Numbered from the stretch's first letter, positions 47,493 through 57,227 are shown. The stretch: 64,000 bases of DNA from Bradyrhizobium diazoefficiens (GCF_016612535.1 NZ_JAENXS010000001.1:806001-870000), one strand, 5' to 3'. The notes: generated by a model not told the origin, from the letters alone. Numbers and translations are program-made.

Positions 47493-48122
47493 ATGGAAGG
47501 CGTCACGATCGTCGATCATCCGCTGGTCCAGCACAAGCTGACGTTGGTGCGCGACAAATCGATCTCGACAAAGTCGTTCCGCGAGCTGATCAAGGAGATC
47601 GGCATGCTCTTGTGCTACGAGGTGACGCGCGACCTGCCGCTCACCGACACCGTCATCGAGACGCCGCTGGCGACGATGCACTCGGCCAAGATCGCCGGCA
47701 AGAAGCTGGTGTTCGTGCCGATGCTGCGCGCCGGCACCACGTTCGTCGACGGCATGATGGATCTGGTGCCGACCGCGCGCGTCGCCCATATCGGGCTCTA
47801 CCGCGAGCCGCACAGTTTTGCCGCGGTCGAATATTTCTTCAAATCGCCGTCCGATCTCGGCGAGCGCCTGGCGATCGTGGTGACGCCGGTGGTCGCGACC
47901 GCCAATACGGCCGTGGCCGCGATCGACCGGCTGAAGGAGCGCGGCGCCAAGGACATCCGCCTCGCCTGCCTGATCGCCGCGCCGGAAGGACTCGAGCGGC
48001 TGCGGGGCCTGCATACGGACGTGCGGATCTGGACGGCCGCGGTCGACGAAGGTCTCGACGAGAACGGCTTTATTTTGCCGGGCCTCGGCGACGCCGGCGA
48101 TCGCGCTTACGGAACGAGATAG
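47493..48122 (+). CDS. Uracil phosphoribosyltransferase-like protein with altered PRPP loop
   Basis: The 209-residue protein follows Upp along its length ([49 protein letters not shown]). The PRPP loop, normally DPMLATGG, reads TPVVATAN at 131-138, losing the Asp and both Gly. The uracil-binding C-terminal part is conserved. It may be a URC6-type paralogue with changed chemistry rather than a salvage enzyme. It is third in the URC cluster. Confidence 0.85.
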   Translation: MEGVTIVDHPLVQHKLTLVRDKSISTKSFRELIKEIGMLLCYEVTRDLPLTDTVIETPLATMHSAKIAGKKLVFVPMLRAGTTFVDGMMDLVPTARVAHIGLYREPHSFAAVEYFFKSPSDLGERLAIVVTPVVATANTAVAAIDRLKERGAKDIRLACLIAAPEGLERLRGLHTDVRIWTAAVDEGLDENGFILPGLGDAGDRAYGTR

Positions 48123-48140
48123 CAGCGCGGGCGCCTACAA

Positions 48141-48236
48141 CCCCGTTCCGATGGAATCGGAACGGGGCTCTAGATTCTTGTTTTGACGCGTTTTCTTTAC
48201 GCGAACCGGCATCCACTTCGCTCGAAAACGCTCTAG
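48141..48236. repeat. Dispersed repeat with 12-bp perfect hairpin
   Basis: CCCCGTTCCGAT / ATCGGAACGGGG is followed by a second inverted pair around ACGCG and GAAAACGC. This element type is widespread in Bradyrhizobium-like genomes, by recollection. Its right end overlaps the M48 gene's stop. Confidence 0.75.
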
Positions 48237-49345
48237 ATCTTCCCGCTGCCGCAAATCCCCTTCAGCGCCTGCCACTCCTTGTCCGTCAGCAGCGGCGGCC
48301 CGCTGGCGGGACGGTCTTCCCTCGTCATGCGGGCGAGACGGTCCTCGGTGAGCGGATGGCTCGCCAGCAGCGTCGCAAAGCTCGAGCCGCCTTCCTTGCC
48401 GGTGATGCGGAACATCAATTCGGCCGCGGGTTTCGGCGAGCGGCCGAGCCTGTGCATGATCTCGATCGCGAAGGTGTCGGCGTTGGTCTCGGCCTCGCGC
48501 GAATAGGAGGCTTCGACCACGCTGCGCGAGGCGAAGATCACGGCGGACGAACCGGTGACGTCGCCGAACAACAGGCCGATCAGGAACGAGGTGCCGCCGT
48601 TGTAGATCAGGCCGCGCATGTTGTCGTGATGCTTGAGATGGCCGAGCTCGTGGGCGAGGATGCCGGCGATCTCGTCCGGATTGTCGGCCTTGTCGAGCAG
48701 ACCGCTCAGCACGAAGACCTTGCCCCCGGGCAGCGCAAATGCATTCGGCACCGAGGTCTGCAGCACGCCGGCCGTCATGGAGTCGTCGTCGAGCCCGGCG
48801 GCGTCGCGCAGGCGGTTGACGAGCTTGGAAAAGGCGGCCTGCCCGGCTGGCTCGCTGCAGGCGCCGCCGCGGAAGATGGTCTTAATCTGAACCTCGGACG
48901 CATCGCCGATCCGCCGCTCGATCGGTTTCGGCACCAGCGGCGCCAGGCGATCCGCGGCAAGCGGCACACCGAACAGCACGACGCAGACGATTGAGATGGC
49001 GGCAGCCAACGACCAGCCGACGATTTTTGCGACACCGCGGCGCGAGGTCTGGTGCTCGTCGAGACGCATGCAGCGGGCGGTCACGTCTGCGGCGAGTGCG
49101 GCGTCGCGGATTTCGAGCCGCGCCAGCGGCGGTGCGGATGTCGAGGCCAGACGTAAAATTCCGGAGGGACTGTCGGCGCGGCGAATGTCTGCGTAGACCC
49201 AGCGAACTGGCGTACCACCGTCCTCGAGAATCTCGAGTGCTTCGCCGAGGGCCAACGTCACCTGCCGCCGGCGGCTCGACACGCCGTCGAAGAAGATCGT
49301 CGGCTTGGCCGACTGCGCCGGGGCCTCGGTGGACAATTCACTCAC
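48233..49345 (-). CDS. M48-family metallopeptidase, membrane-anchored
   Basis: 370 residues from a GTG start, 3 bases after the yjgN-like stop. One membrane segment (about 108-130; VGWSLAAAISIVCVVLFGVPL) precedes a periplasmic zinc protease domain with HELGHLKHHD (about 230) and a downstream EAETNADTFAIEIM giving the third ligand. It resembles BepA/LoiP-like proteases that act on outer-membrane proteins. It is probably co-transcribed with the YjgN-like gene. Confidence 0.9.
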   Translation of the reverse strand: MSELSTEAPAQSAKPTIFFDGVSSRRRQVTLALGEALEILEDGGTPVRWVYADIRRADSPSGILRLASTSAPPLARLEIRDAALAADVTARCMRLDEHQTSRRGVAKIVGWSLAAAISIVCVVLFGVPLAADRLAPLVPKPIERRIGDASEVQIKTIFRGGACSEPAGQAAFSKLVNRLRDAAGLDDDSMTAGVLQTSVPNAFALPGGKVFVLSGLLDKADNPDEIAGILAHELGHLKHHDNMRGLIYNGGTSFLIGLLFGDVTGSSAVIFASRSVVEASYSREAETNADTFAIEIMHRLGRSPKPAAELMFRITGKEGGSSFATLLASHPLTEDRLARMTREDRPASGPPLLTDKEWQALKGICGSGKI

Positions 49346-49348
49346 AGC

Positions 49349-50539
49349 TCAGAATCCCGCGACATCGAGACCATCGGCAAAGCCTTCGCCGAGTGCGCTG
49401 GCGAGCTCGCCGCTGGCGCGGACATCGGCCGCCGCTCCGATATCGTGCACCGCGACGGTTTCCAGCACCTTGGCCCAGAGATCGCGCTGGAGATAGACGC
49501 GCATGACGATGTTGAGAGCAAGCGCAACGGCGAAATAGCCGACCACCATCATGACCAGCATGGGAATGCTCTTGGCGTGACCACCGGGCCCGAGGACCTG
49601 CTCGACCGGAAGGCCACTCAGCTTGACCGCGAGCGCCATCACCCCGGCAATGTAGAGGCCAAAGATCGTGCTCAGCAGCAGCCACCAGCCGACCACCTTC
49701 CAGTACAAGCCGTAGAACGCGTGGTGCGGCAAGCTCGAGGACAGGCTCACGCCGCCGATGCGGATGCCGTCGAGCCACCAGCGCCATTCGCGCGCTTTGA
49801 ATTCGGCGTAGAAGAACGGTGCGAGCGGGAAGATCACGATTGCAATCGGGCTGAGCAGCCACAGCCACCAGCCGCGTTTGAAGAACGTCCAGCCGTCGGC
49901 TTCGAAATCGCCTTGGAGGTCGCCAAAATGCGTATGTCGCAGCTTGTAGCGCTCCAGCGACGCCTCGCGCCACGGCAGCGCCAGGCCGAGCGTCAGGAAC
50001 ACCAGCAGACCCCACAACATCGCGCGGAACGAATAGACCCAGCCTGAGCCGTCCATCCAGAAGCGCACACCACGCCAGACCGTGCGGGTCAAACGATAAC
50101 GTCGCGCGCGAAAAATCGCGAACTGGCCGAAGGCGTAGAAAGAGATGAACAGCGGCGTCGAGGCAAAGCCCTGCCAGCGCTCGAACTCGATGCCGACCAG
50201 GAAGTATGCAAGGTAGATCGGCACCAGGATCGCAAGCGCGAACAGGAAGCCGATCAAGAGCTCCTTGCCCCGGCCGGTGTATTCGGCGGCGTCGCCGTCG
50301 ACCGCAGTGTTCGACCACAGATGCCGGCGAATGTCGGTGACGAGCCAGAACCGGTAGAAGCCGAAGGTGACGAGCTCCAGCATGGCACCCTTGGTGACCA
50401 TTTTTCGGAACTCGGAGCGATTGCCGGTGAAGTCGACCCGCGTGGGCGGCAGCGGCGGCGGGACCGGTTCGGAGCCGGTGGGGGCCCATTGCATGTCGTT
50501 CACGGCGGCAACCTCGGGATGCGGAGTTGGCTCGATCAA
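49349..50539 (-). CDS. YjgN/DUF898 family membrane protein
   Basis: The 396-residue protein has about eight membrane segments. Its TKGAMLELVTFGFYRFWLVTDIRRHLWSNT, GQFAIFRARRYRLTRTVWRGVRF and SLERYKLRHTHFGDL segments are typical of DUF898. Pairing with an M48 protease gene is common for this family. Its function is unknown. Confidence 0.9.
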   Translation of the reverse strand: MIEPTPHPEVAAVNDMQWAPTGSEPVPPPLPPTRVDFTGNRSEFRKMVTKGAMLELVTFGFYRFWLVTDIRRHLWSNTAVDGDAAEYTGRGKELLIGFLFALAILVPIYLAYFLVGIEFERWQGFASTPLFISFYAFGQFAIFRARRYRLTRTVWRGVRFWMDGSGWVYSFRAMLWGLLVFLTLGLALPWREASLERYKLRHTHFGDLQGDFEADGWTFFKRGWWLWLLSPIAIVIFPLAPFFYAEFKAREWRWWLDGIRIGGVSLSSSLPHHAFYGLYWKVVGWWLLLSTIFGLYIAGVMALAVKLSGLPVEQVLGPGGHAKSIPMLVMMVVGYFAVALALNIVMRVYLQRDLWAKVLETVAVHDIGAAADVRASGELASALGEGFADGLDVAGF

Positions 50540-50651
50540 ACTATAGATCAGAGATTAGTCGATCCCCAAGATGGCCGGGTTCGATTTTACCCCGGTTTCG
50601 ATCGATTTCTCGCATGGTGCAGATTGACCGGCGTGCCGCGGGTCACGTTTC

Positions 50652-50684
50652 GTAGCCCGGATGGAGCGAAGCGTAATCCGGGAC
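50652..50684. repeat. Half copy of a GTAGCCCGGATGGAGCG repeat
   Basis: The sequence reads GTAGCCCGGATGGAGCGAAG and onward, matching one arm of the full element at 59908. Confidence 0.65.
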
Positions 50685-50845
50685 AGCATCAATGGCGGCC
50701 TACGCACCTCTCCCCACCTCTCGCGACGGTTGGATGTGGTAAAACTCGCTCTTGCTCCGACGCAGACAACCGGCTGTAATTGCAAGCCAAATACCGCAGA
50801 GCAGAATTCAAGAAAATCGCGCGGTTCACGCCAGGGAGAACGGTC

Positions 50846-52111
50846 ATGCACGGGACCATCGAGAGCGCGGCCAAGCTCGACGCACTGCGCGAGCGGGCAT
50901 CGACATTGCCGCTTGCGCAATTCGATCCGGGCGATCCCGAATTGTTCAGGACCGATACGTTCTGGCCCTATTTCGATCGCCTGCGCCGCGAAGATCCCGT
51001 GCACTATTGCAAGGATTCGATGTTCGGGCCGTACTGGTCGGTGACCCGCTACAACGACATCATGGAGATCGAGACCAATCATTCGGTGTTCTCCTCCGCC
51101 TCCGCGCTCGGCGGCATCACCATCCGCGACATCGATCCCGACCTGCGCCGCGAGAGCTTCATCTCGATGGATCCACCACGGCATGCCGCGCAGCGCAAGA
51201 CCGTGGCGCCGATGTTCACGCCGACGCATCTGGACAATCTCGCGCTCAACATCCGCAAGCGCTCGGCCGAGTGCCTGGACAATCTGCCGCGCGGCAAGGT
51301 CTTCGACTGGGTCGACCAGGTCTCGATCGAGCTCACCACGCAGATGCTCGCGGTGCTGTTCGACTTTCCCTGGGAAGACCGTCGCAAGCTGACGCGCTGG
51401 TCGGACATCGCCACCACCATTCCCGGTCCCGACGGACTGGTCGCGACCGAGGACGAACGTCAGGCCGAGCTCGCGGAATGCGCGGGTTATTTCGCGCGTC
51501 TGTGGAAGGATCGCGGCGAGCAGCCGCCGAAGAGCGATTTGCTCTCGATGATGGCGCATGGCCCCGCAACGCGCGACATGGACGCGAGGAACTTCCTCGG
51601 CAATCTCGTCCTCTTGATCGTCGGCGGCAACGACACCACGCGCAACACCATGTCGGGCTCGCTTCTCGCGCTGAGCCAGCATCCGGAGCAATATCGTAAG
51701 CTGCGCGAAAATCCTGCGCTGCTCGACAGCTTCGTGCCGGAGGTGATCCGCTGGCAGACGCCGCTGGCGCATATGCGCCGCACTGCGCTCGCCGATTTCG
51801 AATTCCGCGGCAAGCAGATCAAGAAAGATGACAAGGTCGTGATGTGGTACGTCTCGGGCAACCGCGACGAGGAGGCGATCGAGAGGCCCTACGATTTCAT
51901 CATCGACCGCGCCCGCCCGCGCACCCACCTCTCCTTCGGCTTCGGCATCCACCGCTGCGTCGGCTTGCGGCTCGCCGAACTTCAGCTCAAGATTATCTGG
52001 GAAGAGATCCTGAAACGGTTCGACCAAATCGACGTGGTCGGCGAACCCAAGCGGGTGTATTCGAGTTTCGTAAAGGGTTTGGAAACGCTGCCGGTGAAGA
52101 TTGCGGCGTGA
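50846..52111 (+). CDS. Cytochrome P450, CYP153-like (first of pair)
   Basis: 421 residues from ATG 50846 (GGGAGA upstream). The I-helix IVGGNDTTRNTM, the K-helix region PEVIRWQTPLAHMRR and the haem motif FGFGIHRCVG are intact. The WYVSGNRDEEAI stretch is typical of the CYP153 group, whose members hydroxylate alkanes or fatty chains; that assignment is from memory. No ferredoxin or reductase gene is nearby. The next gene is a close paralogue. Confidence 0.88.
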   Translation: MHGTIESAAKLDALRERASTLPLAQFDPGDPELFRTDTFWPYFDRLRREDPVHYCKDSMFGPYWSVTRYNDIMEIETNHSVFSSASALGGITIRDIDPDLRRESFISMDPPRHAAQRKTVAPMFTPTHLDNLALNIRKRSAECLDNLPRGKVFDWVDQVSIELTTQMLAVLFDFPWEDRRKLTRWSDIATTIPGPDGLVATEDERQAELAECAGYFARLWKDRGEQPPKSDLLSMMAHGPATRDMDARNFLGNLVLLIVGGNDTTRNTMSGSLLALSQHPEQYRKLRENPALLDSFVPEVIRWQTPLAHMRRTALADFEFRGKQIKKDDKVVMWYVSGNRDEEAIERPYDFIIDRARPRTHLSFGFGIHRCVGLRLAELQLKIIWEEILKRFDQIDVVGEPKRVYSSFVKGLETLPVKIAA

Positions 52112-52116
52112 ATCAA

Positions 52117-52264
52117 CTCCCTCTCCCCGTTCTTACGGGGAGAGGGTTGGGGTGAGGGGCTCTATCCGCGAACGCGGTGAGAACCGGATCGCGGAGAGTC
52201 CCCCTCACCCGGAATTCAAGCTTCGCTCGAATTCCGGCCTCTCCCCGCGCGGGGGGAGAGGCGA
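52117..52264. repeat. Hairpin repeat pair between the two P450 genes
   Basis: CTCTCCCCGT...ACGGGGAGAG and CTCTCCCCGC...GGGGGGAGAGG hairpins, with a GAATTC-containing palindrome between them, fill the spacer. Confidence 0.7.
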
Positions 52265-52287
52265 AAGAACAACTGGGAGCCACCACC

Positions 52288-53562
52288 ATGAACGTCCAAG
52301 CGCCGGTTAAAGTGGACAAGGCCGAACGCATGCGCCGGGCCCGCGAGGAGGCCTATTCGACGCCGCTGGCACAATTCCACCCCGGTGCGCCCCGGCTGTT
52401 CCAGGACGACACGCTGTGGCCGTGGTTCGAGCGGCTGCGCAACGAAGAGCCGGTGCATTACTGCACCAATGCGCCGATCGAGCCCTATTGGTCGGTTGTG
52501 AAATACAACGACATCATGCATGTCGACACCAGTCACGGCATGTTTTCCTCGGACTCGACGCTCGGCGGCATCGGCATCCGCGATGTGCCGGCGGGTTACG
52601 ACTGGCCGAGCTTCATCGCCATGGACCAGCCCAAGCACTCGTCGCAGCGCAAGACCGTGTCGCCGATGTTCACGCCGACGCATTTGGACGAGCTGGCAAA
52701 GCTGATCCGCCAGCGTTCGCAGACCGTGCTGGACAATCTTCCCCGCAACGAGACCTTCAATTTCGTCGAGCGGGTCTCGATCGAGCTGACGACGCAGATG
52801 CTGGCGACGCTGTTCGACTTCCCCTGGGAAGAGCGGCGCAAGCTGACGCGCTGGTCCGACGTCTCCACCGCGCTGCCCAAGAGCGGCATCGTCGAATCCG
52901 CCGAACAGCGCCGCCGCGAGATGGACGAGTGCTACGCCTACATGTCGAAGCTGTGGAACGAGCGCGTCAATTCGGCGCCGCGCAACGATCTGCTGTCGCT
53001 GATGGCGCATAGCGACGCCACGCGCTTCATGGACCCCGACAATCTCATGGGCAACATCATCCTGCTCATCGTCGGCGGCAACGACACCACGCGCAACACC
53101 ATGACCGGCTCGGTGCTGGCGCTGAACGAGAATCCCGAGCAGTACGACAAGCTGCGCGCCAATCCAGCGCTGATCGACACTATGGTGCCGGAGGTGATCC
53201 GCTGGCAGACCCCGCTCGCGCATATGCGGCGGACCGCGCTCCAGGACACCGAGATCGGCGGCAAGCACGTCAAGAAGGGCGACCGTGTCGTGATGTGGTA
53301 CGTCTCGGGCAACCGCGACGAGGAGATGATCGAGAAGCCGAACGAGTTTATCATCGACCGCCCGCGGCCGCGCACCCATCTCTCCTTCGGCTTCGGCATC
53401 CACCGCTGCGTCGGCATGCGGCTTGCCGAGCTCCAGCTCAAGATCGTCTGGGAGGAGATGCTGAAGCGGTTCGACCGCATCGAGGTGGTGGGCGAGCCGA
53501 AGCGGATCTATTCGAGCTTCATCAAGGGATACGAGTCGCTGCCGGTAAGGATTCCGGGGTAG
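52288..53562 (+). CDS. Cytochrome P450, CYP153-like (second of pair)
   Basis: 424 residues from ATG 52288 (MNVQAPVKVDKAERM). It is closely similar to the preceding P450 along its whole length, with the same IVGGNDTTRNTMTG, TPLAHMRRTA and FGFGIHRCVG motifs, so the pair arose by tandem duplication. The N-terminal region and the helix around 215-235 differ most. The copies are separated by a hairpin repeat. Confidence 0.88.
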   Translation: MNVQAPVKVDKAERMRRAREEAYSTPLAQFHPGAPRLFQDDTLWPWFERLRNEEPVHYCTNAPIEPYWSVVKYNDIMHVDTSHGMFSSDSTLGGIGIRDVPAGYDWPSFIAMDQPKHSSQRKTVSPMFTPTHLDELAKLIRQRSQTVLDNLPRNETFNFVERVSIELTTQMLATLFDFPWEERRKLTRWSDVSTALPKSGIVESAEQRRREMDECYAYMSKLWNERVNSAPRNDLLSLMAHSDATRFMDPDNLMGNIILLIVGGNDTTRNTMTGSVLALNENPEQYDKLRANPALIDTMVPEVIRWQTPLAHMRRTALQDTEIGGKHVKKGDRVVMWYVSGNRDEEMIEKPNEFIIDRPRPRTHLSFGFGIHRCVGMRLAELQLKIVWEEMLKRFDRIEVVGEPKRIYSSFIKGYESLPVRIPG

Positions 53563-53573
53563 GCTCTCTCCTC

Positions 53574-53653
53574 CGTCATTGCGAGCGCAGCGAAGCGATC
53601 CAGAATCCCACCGCGGAGACAATCTGGATTCCTTCGCTGCGCTCGTAATGACG
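53574..53653. repeat. REP-like inverted repeat (CGTCATTGCGAGCGCAGCGAAG type)
   Basis: The left arm CGTCATTGCGAGCGCAGCG and the right arm CGCTGCGCTCGTAATGACG face each other about 45 bases apart. Confidence 0.75.
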
Positions 53654-53809
53654 AGATTTTGGATGCGTATGCGCGTCACACTTCAGGCGGCGAACGCTGC
53701 GACACCTACAGCTATAAAATTTCGGCATGACAGCTCGCACAACATGCGATGGGGTCGCTCGCGGCCTTCTGTCCTAAACCGCGTTGAAGGAACCCCAGCT
53801 GTCTACGGC

Positions 53810-53896
53810 GTCATGGCCGGGCTTGTCCCGGCCATCCACGCGTTGCCCAGCGGCACAAAGAACGTGGATGCCCGGGACAAGCCCGGGCATGACGAC
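53810..53896. repeat. REP-like inverted repeat (GTCATGGCCGGGCTTGTCC type)
   Basis: GTCATGGCCGGGCTTGTCCC faces GGGACAAGCCCGGGCATGAC across the element, which ends two bases before the LysR gene's stop. Confidence 0.75.
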
Positions 53897-53897
53897 C

Positions 53898-54818
53898 TTA
53901 GGCAAGCCGGATGTCCCACACGCCCTCCTTGCGGCAGGCGGCGACTTCGTCGCGCAGCAATGCGGTGACGGCTAGCGACGCCGTCGAGGCCGGGCGGTCG
54001 ATCGGAGAGGCAAAAATGAGCTCGCGCGTCATCGGTTTGGAGACGACAGCGGTTTCGAGCCGTCCGTCCGCGACCTCGCCGTGCACCGACGAGGGCGGCA
54101 GCAGCGCGAAGCCGAGACCTTCCTCGACGAGGCTCGTCAGCACGCGAAACGAATCTGCTTCTAACTGGACGTTGAGCTTGATCTTGCGCTGGGCGGCGGC
54201 GTGCTCGATCAGCGCGCGGAGGCCGTGGGAATGACTGGGCAGCACCAGCCTCTGCCGCAGCAGCCAGCCGATATCGACGCTCTTCCTGCGCGCGAGACCG
54301 CAGCCGCGCGGGCCGACGGCGACGATGTTGTCGCGGCCGAGACTTTGCACGTCGAGATGCAGATCGGCGGAACGGCCGTAGAGGATGGCGAGATCCATCT
54401 CGCCGCGATGCAGCCATTCGACGATATGGCCGCTATAGCTCTCGACGATGCGCAGCGAAATGCCGGGAAATTTTTCGACGCAGCGCCGCGCAAAGCGCGC
54501 CGACAGCACACAGCTTACGGTCGGAACCAGGCCCAGCACGACTTGGCCGGACGGCGGTCCCTTGACCGACTGGATGTCGTCGCGGATCTGGTCGATCTGG
54601 CGGACGATGCCGGAGGTGCGCGCCAGCAGAAGCCGGCCGGCCTCGGTCAGCACCATGCCGCGACCGTTGCGGGTGAACAGTTCGACGCGCAGCTCGTGCT
54701 CGAGAAGCTTGATCTGGCGGCTGAGCGCCGGCTGCGCCACGCGCAACGTGTCGGAGGCCTTCGAGAGACTGCCGAGCTCCGCCACGCAACTGAAGGTCCT
54801 GAGCTGCCGGAAATCCAT
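53898..54818 (-). CDS. LysR-family regulator
   Basis: 306 residues from ATG 54818. The helix-turn-helix (LRTFSCVAELGSLSKASDTLRVAQPALSRQIKLLE, about 5-40) is classical, followed by an effector domain of the usual length. It is divergent from an acyl-CoA dehydrogenase operon and is its probable activator. The 125-base gap would contain the operator. Confidence 0.93.
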   Translation of the reverse strand: MDFRQLRTFSCVAELGSLSKASDTLRVAQPALSRQIKLLEHELRVELFTRNGRGMVLTEAGRLLLARTSGIVRQIDQIRDDIQSVKGPPSGQVVLGLVPTVSCVLSARFARRCVEKFPGISLRIVESYSGHIVEWLHRGEMDLAILYGRSADLHLDVQSLGRDNIVAVGPRGCGLARRKSVDIGWLLRQRLVLPSHSHGLRALIEHAAAQRKIKLNVQLEADSFRVLTSLVEEGLGFALLPPSSVHGEVADGRLETAVVSKPMTRELIFASPIDRPASTASLAVTALLRDEVAACRKEGVWDIRLA

Positions 54819-54943
54819 GCTTGCCAATCCTGGAAGGCTACCCCATACGCTATAGCAAATGAGCATAGGGGGCTGGCATTGTTTTCACAACGCCAGAGGA
54901 TCGGCCGGCGTTATCTTAACTGCCGCTATCAACGGGAAACGCC

Positions 54944-56113
54944 ATGAGTGAAGACCACCACAGCGAAGATCACGCCGACATCCGCGAAGCCGTCGCAAAA
55001 CTCTGCGCGCAGTTTCCCGGCGAATATTGGCGCAAGCTCGATCGCGAGATGGCTTATCCCAAGGCCTTCGTCGATGCGCTGACGCAGGCCGGCTATCTCT
55101 CCGTGCTGATCCCCGAGGAATATGGCGGCGCGGGTCTGAAGCTCTCGGCCGCCGCGGCAATCCTCGAAGAGATCCAGCGCGCCGGCTGCAACGGCGGCGG
55201 CTGCCACGCCCAGATGTACACGATGGGCACGCTGCTGCGGCACGGCAATGACGAGCAGAAGGCAAAATACCTGCCGAAGATCGCGAGCGGCGAATTGCGC
55301 CTGCAGGCGTTCGGCGTCACCGAGCCGACCAGCGGCACCGACACGACGTCGCTGAAGACGTTTGCGCGCAAGAACGGCAATGCCGGCTACATCGTCAACG
55401 GCCAGAAGATCTGGACCAGCCGCGCTGAGCATTCCGACCTGATGCTCCTGCTGGCGCGCACCACGCCGAAGGATGAGGTCAAGAAGCGCACGGATGGACT
55501 TTCGGTCTTCATCGTCGACATGCGCGAGGCCAGGAACAACGGTCTGGAGATCCGGCCGATCCGCACCATGATGAACCACGCCACCACCGAAGTGTTCTTT
55601 ACCGACATGAAGGTGCCGGCGGAAAACCTGATCGGCGAGGAAGGCAAGGGTTTTCGTTACATCCTCTCCGGCATGAATGCCGAGCGCATCCTGATCGCCG
55701 CCGAATGCATCGGCGACGCCAAATGGTTTATCGCCAAGGCCACGAGCTACGCCAAGGAACGCAGCGTGTTCGGCCGGCCGATCGGCCAGAATCAAGGCGT
55801 CCAGTTCCCGATCGCCAAGGCCTACGCCGCGATGCGCGCGGCTGAATTGATGGTGAAGGAAGCCACGCGCAAATACGAAGCCGGGCTCGACTGCGGCGCG
55901 GAAGCCAACATGGCAAAAATGCTCGCGGCGGATGCGTCCTGGGAGGCGGCGAATGCCTGCGTCCAGACCCATGGCGGCTTCGGCTTCGCCGAGGAGTACG
56001 ATATCGAGCGCAAATTCCGCGAGACGCGGCTGTATCAAGTGGCGCCGATCTCGACCAACCTCGTGCTGTCCTTCCTCGCCGAGCACGTGCTCGGCATGCC
56101 CCGCTCGTACTGA
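54944..56113 (+). CDS. Acyl-CoA dehydrogenase
   Basis: The 389-residue flavoprotein shows LRLQAFGVTEPTSGTDTTSLKT (FAD/substrate loop), YIVNGQKIWTS, and the C-terminal QTHGGFGFAEEYDIERKFRETRLYQV with a catalytic-region glutamate. It oxidises an acyl-CoA to the enoyl-CoA. It is the first gene of a three-gene operon with a CoA transferase and a hydratase, facing a LysR gene. Confidence 0.93.
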   Translation: MSEDHHSEDHADIREAVAKLCAQFPGEYWRKLDREMAYPKAFVDALTQAGYLSVLIPEEYGGAGLKLSAAAAILEEIQRAGCNGGGCHAQMYTMGTLLRHGNDEQKAKYLPKIASGELRLQAFGVTEPTSGTDTTSLKTFARKNGNAGYIVNGQKIWTSRAEHSDLMLLLARTTPKDEVKKRTDGLSVFIVDMREARNNGLEIRPIRTMMNHATTEVFFTDMKVPAENLIGEEGKGFRYILSGMNAERILIAAECIGDAKWFIAKATSYAKERSVFGRPIGQNQGVQFPIAKAYAAMRAAELMVKEATRKYEAGLDCGAEANMAKMLAADASWEAANACVQTHGGFGFAEEYDIERKFRETRLYQVAPISTNLVLSFLAEHVLGMPRSY

Positions 56114-56123
56114 GGCAGCCATC

Positions 56124-57227
56124 ATGGGAGCATTGGACGGGATTCGGGTGATTGCGGTCGAGCAGGCGGTGGCGGCGCCGTTCTGCTCGTCGCGGCTGGC
56201 GGATGCCGGCGCGGAGGTCATCAAGATCGAGCGGCCGGAAGGCGATTTCGCCCGTGGCTACGACGCGGCTGCCAGGGGCCAGAGCAGCTATTTCGTCTGG
56301 CTCAACCGCGGCAAGCAATCAGCGGTGGTCGACCTCGCCACCAAAGAGGGGTGCGCCGAGCTGGAGAAGCTGATCGCGAGCGCAGACGTGCTGATCCAGA
56401 ACCTCAAGCCGGGTTCGATGGACAAGCTCGGCTTTTCGCGCGAGCGGCTTTTGCAGGACTATCCCAAGCTGATCTCCTGCACCATCACCGGCTATGGCGA
56501 CGAGGGCCCCTACGCGCACCGCAAGGCCTATGATCTGCTGATCCAGGCCGAGAGTGGCCTTGCCTCGATCACCGGCAATCCCGACGGCGCCTCGCGCGTC
56601 GGTATGTCGATCGTCGACGTTGCGACCGGCGCGACCGCGCATGCGGCGATCCTGGAGGCGCTGATCGCACGCGGACGGACCGGCAAGGGCTGTGACATCC
56701 GCATCTCCATGTTCGACGTGATGGCGGACTGGTGCACCGTGCCGCTGCTCAACTCCGAGGCCGGCAATCCGCCCAAACGCATGGGGCTGCGTCATCCCTC
56801 GATCGCGCCCTATGGCGTGTTCACCTCGAAAGACGGCAAGGACATTCTGATCTCGATCCAGAGCGAGCGTGAGTGGAAGACGCTCTGCGCCGAGGTGCTG
56901 GACCAGCCCGACCTGCCCAAGGACCCCCGCGTCGCCAACATGGTCGAGCGCGTGCGCAACCGCGACTTCACCGACACGACGGTTGCCGATATCTTCGGCA
57001 AGATGACGCGCGACGAACTGTTGAAGCGGCTGTCGGACGCCGACATCGCGTTTGCCGAGGTCAACACCATGGCCGATCTCACCAATCATCCGCATCTGCG
57101 CCGCATCGAGGTCGACACGCCGAACGGCCGCGTCAGCTATCCCGCGCCGGCGCCGATCGTCGTCGGCGAGACTCGCGCTTACGGCGCGGTGCCTGCGATC
57201 GGCGAGAAACCTGCCAAGAAGTCATAA
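56124..57227 (+). CDS. CaiB/BaiF family III CoA-transferase
   Basis: 367 residues from ATG 56124, 10 bases after the dehydrogenase stop. It has LDGIRVIAVEQAVAAPFCSSRLADAGAEVIKIE and the catalytic-Asp region NLKPGSMDKLGF, standard for the family. It probably activates the operon's carboxylic acid substrate by transferring CoA from a donor such as succinyl-CoA. Confidence 0.92.
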   Translation: MGALDGIRVIAVEQAVAAPFCSSRLADAGAEVIKIERPEGDFARGYDAAARGQSSYFVWLNRGKQSAVVDLATKEGCAELEKLIASADVLIQNLKPGSMDKLGFSRERLLQDYPKLISCTITGYGDEGPYAHRKAYDLLIQAESGLASITGNPDGASRVGMSIVDVATGATAHAAILEALIARGRTGKGCDIRISMFDVMADWCTVPLLNSEAGNPPKRMGLRHPSIAPYGVFTSKDGKDILISIQSEREWKTLCAEVLDQPDLPKDPRVANMVERVRNRDFTDTTVADIFGKMTRDELLKRLSDADIAFAEVNTMADLTNHPHLRRIEVDTPNGRVSYPAPAPIVVGETRAYGAVPAIGEKPAKKS

